A program made the position numbers and the translations under genes. Positions 47,806 through 59,749 of a stretch of DNA of 64,000 nucleotides are shown here, in pieces. Source of the stretch: Physcomitrium patens (Eukaryota; Streptophyta; Bryopsida; Funariales; Funariaceae); the NCBI RefSeq assembly GCF_000002425.4, contig NC_037262.1, positions 8,492,998-8,556,997 on the forward strand, read 5' to 3'. The number at the start of each line of letters is the position of its first letter. Positions within the stretch are counted from its first letter, which is position 1. The notes beneath the pieces were generated by a model. It searched no databases and was not told the origin of the DNA. It was given only the letters and a program-made list of their open reading frames with translations.

Positions 47806-48934
47806 CACCTTTAGATATTTTTATATCAAATTTATAAATTTTAAGTTTCCAAAAATACCCAAAAATATGATAAAAAAACTCTAAATCCTTATATATTCTT
47901 ATGGGATATTATTTCCAAATTTCAAAAACTCATCTTCCAATCAGACCGTTCAAATACTCTCAAACTTTACATGAAGTACTAATGTACTTTTAAAATCTAT
48001 CACAACAAATTTCAATTGCAAATTCATTGCGGATCTTAAGATATCACCAAAATCCTAACAATAGCGTCAAACCGTAGTTTTTATACACTTGAGTGCAATT
48101 TTCTTCATATCTCACAAATCAAACATCCAAATGCCACAAAATTTATATGTATAGTTTTTTAATACAATTAATAACCTTTTTCAAAAGATTGGAGCCAAAA
48201 ATTCTTCTAAAAACTCAAGATATGGCTCCAACCATTACTATGAACAAAATCACTTGCTTATCGCCTTTGATTTGGATGTGCTAACTTCAACCCTCTTTAA
48301 CTTCTTCATCCGAATTCCAAATTCATTAAACACTGTATGAAAAGTATGGTCAAAGAAGTGTTCTCTCCAATCTTAGTCACCGATCCTTTGTTATTCTCCG
48401 TAAACATATATTAAGCCCCAAAGAGTGACAATAGGTATGAAATTGACACCTTAACTTTGAGCACCAATAAATCCTTCATAAAAATTCCAAATCACACAAA
48501 TTTTACACCCAATCCATATCTAGAAATCTAAACTTGATGATTCTAGCCTCCAAAGTTCAAATGACCTCGAAAAAGAAACCTTAATCCCTAATAAGACCTC
48601 GGGCAGCCTCCTTGAAGCCCATTGGACATGGCCTTCATCTAATCGGAATAAAGATTCCTATTCCTTACCTCCATCCAACCATGCCTTACTTTCATCCCTC
48701 CCAATAAGTCTCCTTCTAGTTAAAAATTTCTTCTTTAGGCTCTAATCTCCTCTCAAGGCTTCATATTAAACATTTAGGTCCTATAAATTTTTTAAATGCT
48801 ATAATCAAAATAGATAAAATTTAAAATAAAGTTTTTTTTATATCTACTCTCTTTAAATTAATCTATTAACCATTCTAACATACATCAAGACTTATGAACA
48901 TATTATATGTCCTAAATAATTTTTACATACTATA
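47684..48934. other. Spacer with a TA run, no gene seen
   Basis: It holds a 62-bp TA microsatellite (47743-47804) and AT-rich sequence without recognised coding. Part may be the flank or 3' untranslated part of fragment E. Confidence 0.5.
47743..47804. repeat. (TA)n microsatellite
   Basis: A pure TA run of 62 bp. Confidence 0.97.
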
Positions 48935-50240
48935 AGCAATTACAGTATGACAACAAAACCAAACAGAATAGGACATAAAAGACAAACTGAGCAAACAAAA
49001 ACAAAACAAAATTGAACTGAATAAAATGATGCAAAACCAAACTTTACTATGAGAAAGAATCTAAAGCTATATGTGATGAAATGCCCTAAATGGCCTTGGC
49101 AAGTCTTATTTATACCTTGTCCTACCACCCTAGACTTTCTAGAATGTTCCTAGGAGGTAGGTTCCACCTACATTATTACCTTAAATTCCTTTTCTAGAAG
49201 GTTCTATAGTAGGCCCTCCTAGATAACCACCTTAAGCTTTCTTTTAGAAAGTTCTATAGAGGGACCCATCTAAATGATCACCCTAAATCCTTTCTAGAAT
49301 ATTATACAATGGATCCTATCGGGTCTACTAACCTAATCTTAATTCTAGAAACTTCCATGGTTCTAATTATCTATATAATTATCTTATCTATATCTTATTA
49401 CAGTTAATCTTTCTCTACTAATACAAAATCTCCTTGTTTTACTTCCAATGGTATCTCCGAATTGTCTCTTCCCAATGGGTGAGATTTTGTGCAGGTTCCC
49501 ACATTGCATCAAGAATGGAATAAACTTTCTAAAGAACTTTGTATTGCAATTGTGACATCCACTACCATGACAAAGGTAGTGATGCTCCAAAACGTTGTCT
49601 ACTTCATATTCTTATTAGTCATCAACTATAACTGGTGGTGGTGGTAATTTGTGTTGATCCAAAAAGCGCTTTGGCTCGATGTGAAATTCCTTTAGTTGCA
49701 AAACATAGAAGATTGGATGGATCCAAATATGTGGCGAAAGCTCGAAGTCATATGCAACATCAAATATCACTACAGAAATACGAAAAGATCCAAGCCATTG
49801 AGGTACTAGTTTATGGATTTGGATTGATGTAGCAAGTGGCAAGTTGGCGTTGGAGAGTAACATATGATCACCTTCTTAGAAGGTCTTATGTTGTCGATGA
49901 TTATTTGCATGTTGCTTCTATCGATTCTATGCAGTAAGGAGGGGGTGGCATGCCACTTGTAAGGCCGTTGTAAGCCGTTGTATAAATTCCTTCATTGTCA
50001 GGTTCTTGGTATTGATAGAACAATAGAGAGTTGTTGGCATAATTGAATGTTGATCGATATTAAGGAAAAATGGTGAATGATCGATACTAGCTTGAATACT
50101 ATCATTATAAGCAAATTCCAAGAGTGTCAAGTATTTATCCCAATTATTATGATGAATTGTCACAAATATCCACATCATATCCTCCAAAGTCTAATTTGCA
50201 TGCTCTGTTTGTCCATCTGTTTGAAGATAGAAGGCTGTAG
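48935..50240 (-). mobile_element. Chromovirus fragment E (fossil)
   Basis: The minus strand carries the end of an integrase (LTLLEFAYNDSIQASIDHSP), a linker with IWIHPIFYVLQLKEF and PPPPVIVDD, then a decayed chromodomain-like stretch at about 49410-49620, then LTR-like sequence at about 48940-49370. It differs from A, B, C and D. No complete LTR pair or target duplication was found. It is broken and incomplete. Confidence 0.65.
49137..49355. promoter_or_regulatory. Heat-shock-element-like triplets in the fragment E LTR-like region
   Basis: Three perfect three-unit sites occur: TTCTAGAATGTTC at 49137-49149, TTCTAGAAGGTTC at 49192-49204 and TTCTAGAAACTTC at 49343-49355. Imperfect ones lie between them. 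They match the sites in the C LTRs. Confidence 0.6.
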
Positions 50241-51395
50241 ACATGGCAATGTTTTATATATAAAAAAATGACACTTATAATTTTAATTTATTTTATTTTA
50301 TTAAATTTATCATTAAAGATTTTAGATTTTTTAATTAATTAGTGAAAGTTTTTAGTTAAAAATCATAATATTATTATAGTAATAACATTAACATTTTATA
50401 AAAGTTGAATATATCTATTATTTAATGAACATTATTTAGATAATTGTAATAAAAATTATAGATTATTATTTGTGATTATAATAGTTGATAAAAATCATAG
50501 GTATTTAAACAAAAAAAAAAAGAATTATTACTATTTCTTGTTTTAAAATTTTGATAGATACTTATAATTTATTTTTTTAATTTTTAAAAATTCAAGATCC
50601 ATATTAAATTATCCATGTTAAAATGATTTTTTAGGTAGTAATTGGTAAAACATAAAATATTTGAAAATAATAGTATGTAAAAATATACTATTTAATTTAA
50701 TTAAAAGAATAAAATATAAGAATATAATACTTTTAGTTATGTATATTTATATTTTCTAAATCAATAGATGTAATTTATAAAAATTTATATAGCTGAAAAT
50801 ATATTAGATGATGATATATTTTTCATGAAATTTTATTAAAGGTTCCAAAGAAGATTTTTTGTTGAAATCAAGGCTTTTGAATTATGATACTTTAAAATAG
50901 GATTTTAGATATTAAAAACCTTGTTGTGGCCTTTGACTATTTTTTCTAAGCATAAAGCAAAATAATTTTATCCAATTATAAGATTTCAAAATTGAGATTT
51001 TTTTTCAAACACAAATATTATTTTAGTAGAGTAATGTATTTTAGGTTGTATATACATTTGGACATAATAAACAAAATAATATATATTTTAAGAAACCAAA
51101 CTCTTTTTTGTTCTCTTTCTATATATATATTTATATATGGAACAAAAAATCTAAATGTCAATAAACAATATAGTTTTTTCAGATTTGATTAATAGAAAGA
51201 TTATTCAATTTTTATGAAATGATATCAAATTTCAACAATTGTATTGCAATATGAATGACTTTTATGTCATTTACCTTCTAAAGTATAAATAATGTATTTG
51301 GTTATAAATAAATAAAAATTACTCTCTTGACCTTTCAAATGTTTCTTGGAAAAATAATTTTAATTGTTATTTTTTATATATGATTAATAAATTAC

Positions 51396-51401
<6 letters not shown>

Positions 51402-51432
<31 letters not shown>
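51402..51432. repeat. (TA)n microsatellite
   Basis: A TA run of 31 bp. Confidence 0.95.
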
Positions 51433-51438
<6 letters not shown>

Positions 51439-51758
51439 TTTTTTTAACTATTGCAATGAAATTCTTAAATATAATTCTTCTTAATATCTTACATAGCTAA
51501 ATTTCTGGTACTTTAGAAAATGAAATGGCACGGTACAAATTTATTCACCTTCATTATTCAATAAATAATGCATTACCATAATACATGCTTATTGCACTTG
51601 TCCTATTAAACTGTTTTATTAAATATTTTTGTAACAAACTCTCCATTCTTTTGAGGATAAAATTATTTTAAAATGACAAGTTCTCTATCATCCATTATTA
51701 TTATTATTATCATCAGTAATTGGTTTTATTTTTTTGATAGACACAAAAGACACTAAGT

Positions 51759-51787
<29 letters not shown>
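51759..51787. repeat. (TA)n microsatellite
   Basis: A TA run of 29 bp. Confidence 0.95.
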
Positions 51788-51790
<3 letters not shown>

Positions 51791-52533
51791 TATTTATACA
51801 CACAAAGAGATATTGTATATACAAAATTCTTCAAATTTTATTGTAAGAATTCAAACCCTACCCAAAATGTTTATTAACATTTCAAATTTTCCAGAGTTAT
51901 CCACCACATGCTTCACAAAGACCACTCAACAACCCCAAAGCAATTGGGTTTCATCAATGGGAGGAGGAAGATCAAACTATCCAAGCATTGAATGGTTACA
52001 TGCTTGCTTTAGGGTGATGCAATTCTGCAAGTAATAATGATCACCATTCTGTCTTTGTTAGAATAGCCAGGTACGGATCTTCAGGGGTGACACATATCTT
52101 ACATGTTGAAACTTGGGTTTAAGCAATAAATTTTTCGGAGCAATGTCAAGACAGTGTCGGTGAAAAAACTGGGAATGCGTTTGTGTTACCTTCTGCTTCA
52201 GCTTTGGTTAAATGCATGAATCAAAGTCGCTTCAAACTTCAGACACGAATGTCAGTGTTAGCATCACTAAAACATCACATTTTTTCACATTTCAACTACT
52301 GTGTGTTTATTTTTATATGTTATTTTTGTTTATGTTGATTTTTTTCACCAAAGAAGCCTCAGATTTGAAGCAGATCTTCACAACAAGACTGCGACGTTGA
52401 AATTTAACTCTGTTCAATGGAATCCAGAAAGAGTGACTTCGATAAAGATTAGCCAAGAACTTGCGTTCCGGAAATGTTCATAGCCAGTAAGAGTATCGGT
52501 GGCAAATAATACAGTGCTTGTTTGGAAAAAAAC

Positions 52534-54678
52534 TCAAGCTGAAGGAACTGTGTTCGCTTCCTGAGCGACTTGAAAACCTGCCGCTTCCTTCAGAGGTCTC
52601 CACTTGTGTTATCTCCTGAGACAAATTCAAAACGATTCAGTGAGGGATGATTACAATCCAAAAACAGTCTACATGATCAAGCAATCGTCTAAGACAAGCA
52701 CCCACTGGAAATATACGATGGGTTTTCTCCCTTGCAAGAGAAATAGCTCCAGTGCTGCGATCACACTGACACAGCCCACACTAATTAAGAGAATTAGTGG
52801 AAGAGTTGCAAGTAATACAGCACTGCAATTATCACTCTAGCCCTCTAAGCGTGTTAACCCTTAATCATAACGCGTGTCCAATTGAAGTTATAACACCGAG
52901 AAGGATCAAAATGTGATATTTGTTACCATTACTCCCAGCGATAGCCTTCAAGTGATTCACACAGGTGCCATCAAAGATATATTGAAATTCCGGAGAATGG
53001 GGACAAGTACATTAGATGCAATGATAGGATGTTCGGAGATTGTTTGAAGATCAGCGTGATTTCTGCGTGACATATCTGAAGTCCATAAAAGGATCTCGTA
53101 CCCCACGTGTACGCACTGCCACATTTACGTATTTTATGAACACACGTCGTGATCCCCTCACTTCAATAAAAATTCATAGTGGTAAGTTACCAGGTTCCGC
53201 ATTCTGCAATGACCTTCACGTTGGGACGAATGGCAGGGAGCAATGCAAGGAACTGTAACTCTGACTTCGAGAGCACCTGCCGACATGTTCACAATGGTAA
53301 CATCAAGATTGAGTAAAACTTATCAGTATGAGCAACCTCTTTAAGTTATGTTTGAATTTCAAGCTGAATCAGAATTCTTCAGACTATTATCCTATAAATC
53401 GTCACTTAGTTCTGTAGGTCCAGAACACGAGCACCCACACAACGAGAGGAGGACGCTGTTGGTTACCTTCGCTTCCACAACCCAGCGAACGAGTTCCTTG
53501 CAATTCTTGGGCAGAAGAGAGAGGCGATAATCGATCTCTGGTGGAAAATACCAGCGAGCGATGGCTTGCTTCCCAAGGTGGGGCTGCAGGGAACCAAAGA
53601 TTATTAATTAATTCCAGAACTCGATAATTAGCAGATTCTTGCCTTCTTGCAAGTATGCGTATAACTTAAAGTGCTAAAGTATTATAAGTAACGCACTCCT
53701 TGTCATCAATTTCGGAGAATTTCCATTTCCCAATGAACTCTTGATGTTAACGAATTCGCGGTTACAAATTTGTGCCGAATTCGCCGAAACGGACCACTTG
53801 TGTACATTTCCACAAAATACACTACCAGAGACCTCAAATTTTTCCAGAGTATCAGTGCATATTTTCGAGGCTTCGCTTGGTCCTAAATATTTCTCCACCA
53901 CATCCTGGGAGGAATTGCGATCATTGAGAGATCAATGTGTCAGCAATTATAATATCGTTCCAGTGCCCTTTCTAGACAATTCGTCGGAACGATAATATAA
54001 TTGCGTCTCAAAATATACATATTCAAGAATGTAACGAACCTTCGTGTATCCTTATATCGAGGCTCTCACTATCAAATGTACTGGAAGACCTGGTCTAAAT
54101 TTCGAACGCAAATCATCGTGCCATGCAACCCATTCACAACCCATTTGGTTCCAAAGCCATTTGTTCTGGCAGTTTTTTATTTATTTATTTATTTTTCAAT
54201 GAAAAAGCATCACTGTCGTTCTCAATGTCTTTGATTTTAAAGTGGTAGGACATCTTACAGGTCGTACGCCATGAACTTTGGTGAGGTATGCCTCGGGATC
54301 ACCCAAGCCGCGCGCCGAGATATTCATAAAATGGTACTCTTCGCCTTTCAAGCGTGTACAGTGACGGCCTTCGTAGCGGGTTTGGACCTTCACCTCAGCC
54401 GGAGCATATACATCAATTGATCCATACTTCTCGACGTCTTCAACTCATTTGTCAAGGTCCATACCCAGCAAGTCTCCTGCAAAATCGCCCAGCCCACTGC
54501 ACACCACATCGAGGGGCCGTCGCGAGGGGGCCGACTCGCTCCAGGAGCTCGCATTGCGGAGCAGGCGTCCAGCACGAGGTCGCAAGGAGGCCCGAGATTG
54601 TGACTTCGAGGAGCTGAAACTCGCATGTGGTGCAGAAGAGACTTGCGCTAACCGGGTGGCGGTGGATTGCCCGTCCGT
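52534..54678 (-). pseudogene. NDHN: NDHN-like relic (chloroplast NAD(P)H dehydrogenase-like complex subunit N), four exons
   Basis: Four minus-strand exons join in phase: 54259-54678, 53467-53583, 53191-53276 and 52534-52615, all with GT...AG introns. The translation follows NdhN, a peripheral subunit of the thylakoid NDH complex used in cyclic electron flow around photosystem I. Landmarks: an Ser/Arg-rich transit-peptide-like start; GDFAGDLLGMDLDK; DVEKYGSI; ISARGLGDPEAYLTKVHG; PHLGKQAIARWYFPPEIDYR; LSKSELQFLALLP; VKVIAECG; KWRPLKE. Two in-frame stops break it: TGA at 54445-54447, where the family has Trp, and TAA at 52609-52611 near the C-terminus. The segment after YAPAE (VKVQTR) also differs from the usual GG. 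No start Met was found; an acceptor-like site (attccacag) ends at 54679, so a first exon may lie further right. Likely a pseudogene or spare copy; assembly error is possible. Confidence 0.8.
53944..54003. repeat. 18-bp inverted repeat inside the first NDHN-relic intron
   Basis: The arms caattataatatcgttcc (53944-53961) and ggaacgataatataattg (53986-54003) pair at 17 of 18 positions around a 24-base loop. No neighbouring sequence continues the pairing. Confidence 0.85.
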
Positions 54679-56989
54679 CTGTGGAATTTAACTTGTGAGC
54701 AATCCAAAACACACTGCTCTGATGCAACAATTGAATAGCAAAGTTCTCGATTCTTGCACTCATTCTACATCATCCGGCGACAAAAATCATCCCCACGAGG
54801 AAAAAGAACGAATGTCTTTCGAAATTTGTCTTAAAAGAACAAGAACCGAACAAGCACACACGACACACATTATCATAGAGAAGCTGTATTTTCAACAGAA
54901 TACAACTTCCACCTAGCGGTGAATAAATCGCAACAATTCCAAGGAAAAGAAAAAAGAAAATAAAATAAAATAAAAGAATCCCCGCCATCCTACAAATTGA
55001 GATAAAAACCAACAAATCAATACTCCTAGCCACATTGCGATAATCCAATACATATCCCAATTCCATGCAGAAATGGACTCAAAACGCACCTGCGAAGAGA
55101 GGACCACCAAACCTCCCTGCATTGTGGCCATACTGCTTCTAGCACCCACCGAGGTCTCCATCCATCAATCGACCTTGCAGAACGAAAGCTCCCAAGCCCA
55201 AAGCTGGTCACAATCCATACAGCCCCCCCCAACTGCACACCACGTCCTGAGGCCCTCCATCGACACTAGAACTGGCAATTACTCAAAAAAGCGAGGAATC
55301 AATCCACACCAAAAGTTCGGCGACACAACTGTTACGCCACCTCAGGGCGTAAAAACCACCCATCCAGCAGGGACCCACCTCATCAATTTTAACGATCCAC
55401 ATGGCGCACAGATCTTTATCTCACTGTAAAATTCAGCAGGTGACACACTGGGTTCTAGAAGCTGCTGCGAGAGCTGGGATCGTCCCGTTTTCTGTTCGGG
55501 CAACGTTTCCCATCCAAGATTTTAGGTTTGGGAGCTTTCCGCGGAGTCTCTGCACTTGTTGCCGTCGAGATTGGGAGCAAATTGCTGGGATGATGCCATG
55601 GTAGACTGCCCTTGGGAGGTTGAGCACATTCATTTTCGTCTTCGCATTCCAAGTTGTTTCTGACGAAGGTTTTGCAGGAGTCGGTTGGCTCAACCACATT
55701 GGCTTGCGTTCCTCGCCCCCATGGTGTGTCATTAGCCGAGTGTTGGCGTGCCATCCCTGGAAGTTGCGAATAGTTCTTCTTCGTTGTGTGTGGCGGTAGT
55801 GGGGGAGTGCTGTTGTTTGGAATCAACCGTCGCCCTTCGCGCCTTGTACACAGATCGAATCATATTTTGTGTTGGGTGCGGTTGTTGGAGGCATTGTGTG
55901 CGCGCTGTAAAGCCTTCTCCGGAGCGGCGCCATTTTGCATTCCTTGTGGATGCCCTGCCGGCCTAAACCCCCCCTGTGCCGGTCAATTTGGGGTGTCGGT
56001 TCTTTTTTGAAGTCTTCGAGCAGTTCGGTGTGCGGCGATTGGAATTAGTCGTGCTCTGTTAGCATTGTGAGGTCGAGGTACGATGTGTACGATGTCTTGA
56101 GTGTTGGTGAGTGTTTCTCGTTTCATGACAGCTGTATTGTGAGGAGCCATTGTGGTCGCGGTGGTGGTTCATGGGGGTAAAATTTTGTTTTCAAATGAGG
56201 CTTTAAGAGCGGCGGGGTGCATCGAGGATAGACTTAAGGCCGGGGGATTCTGCTTTCGTTGGGCGGCGGAATTACTTTGACAAGTCGATGATAGTTCGAA
56301 ATTGTGCCTGACCGAGAGCCCTGATTTTCTGGAGTGGTGGCCACGGTCTTGAAAGAGCATAGGTAATGAAGGATGGAATTCCAGGTAGAAGGCTTGTAGT
56401 TCAAGCTCTGCAAATGTAGCGGAAGGGTTGGTCACGGGTCATTCGCAGGGGCTCCGTGAGTGATTTTGCGTATTTGAAACTCGGGGGCTTCTGGCTTTAC
56501 TAATGCCCCATTTCCAGGTGAAGAAGCAACAGGTGATTTTGGATCGAAGTTTGATTGAGTGCATTGCGGCGGCACCACCCTTTTCTTCAAGGGTCTTACC
56601 CTGTGTCTAGAAATCATCTGTAGCCCTGATAGTTTTGAGGGAGAAGCACTCTTGATATGCTAGCCTTGCTATGGGCCGGTAGTCGACTCTCGCCGCGACC
56701 GTTTTGGTCGTCACAATCGATTTCCTAAACAAGCTCTGGCGGCGCGGATTTTTACGAAGTGTCAGTGAGTTTCGTTGTGATGGTTAGGCGTGGTAATCGA
56801 TGGCTATAATTTAGGCGCGCTATAGATCTACGAAGGAAATACAAGCAATTGCTCATTCTGTGGCCTGGACGGCAAATTGAAGCTCCGCAACTGGATGATA
56901 ACGTATCGCACGAAGCAATTAGAACTTCCTTTACCAAGAAGAGAGAACGCATCTGAGGAGAGGCAGTTTGGGCGCTGCGTCAGATTCAG
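54679..56989. promoter_or_regulatory. Region between the NDHN relic and PI4K-gamma (upstream regions, 5' UTR)
   Basis: The NDHN relic runs left and the PI4K-gamma gene runs right, so this 2.3 kb probably holds both upstream regions. Its right part, ending at the donor at 56989/56990 (attcag|gtaaac), is probably a leader exon of PI4K-gamma. GC content is higher than in the element-rich part. Confidence 0.45.
55455..55826 (-). other. Unrecognised 123-codon open frame
   Basis: A minus-strand open frame rich in Pro, Ser, Asn and Lys (contains ETPRKAPKPKIL and KRCPNRKRDD). I do not recognise it. It lies in the spacer between the NDHN relic and PI4K-gamma and may be chance, or leader sequence of a neighbour. 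A second minus frame is open over almost the same stretch, which weakens the case. Confidence 0.15.
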
Positions 56990-57513
56990 GTAAACAGGGT
57001 TACAGCATGTATGTCTCGTTTCTTTTGATGCATTTGGGATCGTAGTGCATCTCTGCCAACTCTTGGTACTGTGATGAAAATCCTATATTCGTTGTTCTGA
57101 TTTCATTTAATTCATGGTCTAAGAAGCAGTTACATACAAGTCGGTTTGTGTTTCAAAACTTTGGTGTGATGTTAGTGGCTAAGCTTTCACGTCCTAACTT
57201 CCTTGTGCTTTTGAGATTAACGGCTTCAGAACATGATTTTTTAGACATGTATATGATGTATTTGCTTTAAGTACACGCATTTTATCTTTCTCTGGCAGTG
57301 TCGACTGCTGAGGCCTTATGCACGTAAGAGGTGTTACTTGTGGCTTAACGTAGGAGTGACAAACCGAATGATCACTCTGAATTATGTGTAGGAAGTATTG
57401 CGCCTGCTCTCATTTTGAGTCATCTCTGTAGTCTGGATAATTGAAGGAAATGATGCAAGCGTAAACAGGAATGATTTTCGAACTAAATGATAACTTTTTT
57501 GTGGCTGGTTCAG
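56990..57513 (+). other. Probable 5'-UTR intron of PI4K-gamma
   Basis: A donor-like attcag|gtaaac at 56989/56990 and an acceptor-like ctggttcag ending at 57513, three bases before the start codon, bound a 524-bp intron. This is inferred from splice-site form only. A longer in-frame start at 57471 would fall inside this intron and is less likely. Confidence 0.5.
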
Positions 57514-57515
57514 GT

Positions 57516-59749
57516 ATGCCTCCCAATGCACCAGGCCCAGTGCAAGTTCGGAAACCTGTGGCAGTTGCGGATACAGTTAATGGCCACAGTGTGGGCAGAA
57601 ATGGTGTTCATCCAAATGCATGCCGCCAAGTAGGAGGACGACGTATTTTTGTACAAACTTATGCAGGTGAGAGGAAGCAGCGTCTGCGATTCGCCTAGCA
57701 TGGGAATGCTCGTCTAGCAGAAATTAGGATGTTGTCTTGTGCTGTATTTGTAGACTTATTTTCGAATTAGACTGTTCTATCTCATGATGATATAGGTCTT
57801 ACGTGGAGGTCACGAAGTCTGGGTTGGTTTCATAGAACGAACTGTTTGAAGTTATAACTTGGAAGTAATGTGAAGTTTGATGGGTTTCAGGAAACGTACT
57901 TGGCATTGAATTGGACAGAGCTGACAAGGTCGAGTCTGTGAAGAAGAAAGTTCAGGCTGCATTTAACATCCCTACAGAGCAAAGCACGTTGGTTTTTGGC
58001 GATCATGTTCTTGATAAGGATTTAAGTGCGATTAGCAGCGATGCTCCTGTTTTACTCAGGAAAGGAATTTATCGGAGTTCTTCAACGCCGTGTTTGTCAC
58101 CCAGTAGCAGGGACGTTCGTCAAAGTAGCGTGTTCGAGATTGTGGGTGGCTTAAAACACTCCAAAAAAATCCAGCGACTCGTACGAGAAGCAGCAAAAGG
58201 CAGCGAAGCTGGGGTGCAACCTGTTCTTGCTTCAGGGGGTCTGGGTGGAGCATACTATTTTCGAAACTGTTTTGGAGAAAATGTTGCGATTGTGAAACCC
58301 ACTGATGAGGAACCTTTCGCTCCTAACAATCCGAAAGGGTTCACTGGCAGAGCATTAGGGCAACCTGGTCTGAAACCTTCGATTCGTGTGGGAGAGACTG
58401 GTTTGAGGGAGGTGGCAGCTTACCTCTTAGACCATGATAATTTTGCCAAGGTGCCGGTGACAGCGCTGGTGAACGCAACACACTCTATATTTAATGTGAA
58501 TGCAGAGTACGTAGGTGCGGGGCATTCGCAACCAGGTAGTGCCAAAATAGCTTCATTTCAGCAGTTTGTGAGACACGACTTTGCCGCAGATGAGTATGGT
58601 ACTTCCCGGTTTCCTGTCTCCTCTGTACACCGCATAGGGATACTTGATGTTCGCTTGTTCAACACCGACCGTCATGCAGGCAATATATTGGTGAAGAAAA
58701 CGAATGTTGAGACTGAAAGTCTGTTTGGAGAGGAGATGGATCTTATTCCTATTGATCATGGTCTTTGCCTTCCCGAAACTCTAGACGAACCGTACTTCGA
58801 ATGGCTTCATTGGCCTCAAGCTTCAATTCCCTTCTCAGAAGAAGAACTGGATTACATTGAAAAATTGGACCCTATCAAAGATTGCAATTTACTCCGTAAA
58901 GAGCTTCCAACACTGCGGGAGGCTTGTTTGCGCATGCTGGTGCTTTCGACGACATTCCTGAAGTTGGCAGCAGAAGCAGGGTTGACTCTCTCGGAAATCG
59001 GTGGTATGATGACCCGGGAGCTATGTGGCGTCGACGAAGAAGCCAGTGAGCTTGAAATTGTGTGCGTGCGAGCGAAAATGGGGGTTTGTGATGGATCATC
59101 ATCTAGTCCTGATAGTGATGGTTATGATGAATTCAGTTTTGCAGAGGATTGCTCAGATGATTTCCAGTTTGACATGGACGTCCACGATGAAGTTCCTGCG
59201 TTGAAGCTTCCTGATATGCATGAACGTCCCAGTTCTTACTCACCTGCGAATGGCTACAGATCCATGTCTCCAGTGCCAACCTCCCCTTCGTGGTCTCCAT
59301 ATTTTGGAGAGTCCAGTCCGCAAATGGGGCTTTCAAGCTTTCGCACTCTGGAAATTTCTCCCATGCCACGTTCTCCTCTGGGGTTTCCACCGGACTACTC
59401 TCCAACTTCATTATCTAACGAAGACGAGTCTTATTCTTTATCTCGCATGTCAATGCCTTCGAGATCTACCTCTCTGAAACTCGGAAAGTATCGTTCTCAT
59501 ACTCAGATTGAAAAGCCACGTGCAATGGGCCTTCGCGGGTACGCAGCCATGAAAGTGGCACAAAATGTGTATGATGCTGAAGATTCGAAGGATCTTATGG
59601 GTGGGCCGCTTAGTCTGACAGACATGGATGAGAAGGCTTGGGCTCTCTTCTTGGAGCGCTTTCAGAGTCTCTTATGTGAAGCCTTCGCCGCTGTCAAGCT
59701 CAAGAGCAAGAATCAGGTCCAGAGACTGGGCACTTCTTGTCGGTTCTGA
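57516..59749 (+). CDS. Phosphatidylinositol 4-kinase gamma-type protein with ubiquitin-like domain
   Basis: Two coding exons (57516-57666, 57891-59749) joined in phase at a GT...AG intron of 224 bp give 669 residues. A ubiquitin-like domain at about residues 42-106 (RRIFVQTYA, then the lines around STLVFGDHVLDKDL) spans the intron. The PI3/4-kinase-like domain covers about 160-420: Gly-rich GGLGGAYYF (166-174), Lys186 in VAIVKP, catalytic NTDRHAGN (Asp310, Asn315) and the metal-binding DHG (Asp339). The tail is Ser/Pro-rich. Plant type II PI4K-gamma proteins are cytosolic or nuclear; some Arabidopsis members act as protein kinases on proteasome and ubiquitin-pathway partners (RPN10, UFD1), and lipid kinase activity is doubtful. 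Only one ubiquitin-like domain is visible, against two in some relatives. It looks intact. Confidence 0.93.

Larger units (their letters stand above)
50241..52533. other. AT-rich spacer
   Basis: Sequence of very high AT content, with TA runs at 51402-51432 and 51759-51787. Past about 51.9 kb the composition becomes more balanced. Short ORFs exist (for example 51813-52034) but none is recognisable. Confidence 0.6.

Noticed and set aside
54390-54763. Minus-strand open frames of 78 and 103 codons and a plus-strand frame over the same place
   Set aside because: They overlap the first visible NDHN-relic exon in other frames; only the third minus frame matches NdhN.
55455-55826. Small cell-cycle-inhibitor-like protein from the ETPRKAPKPK stretch
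   Set aside because: The resemblance to plant CDK-inhibitor motifs is too short and in the wrong order, and a competing frame is open over the same stretch.
57471-57698. 75-codon frame with an earlier Met at 57471 as the PI4K-gamma start
   Set aside because: The part before 57514 looks like intron ending in a good acceptor, and its last codons run past the donor at 57667; the start at 57516 fits better.
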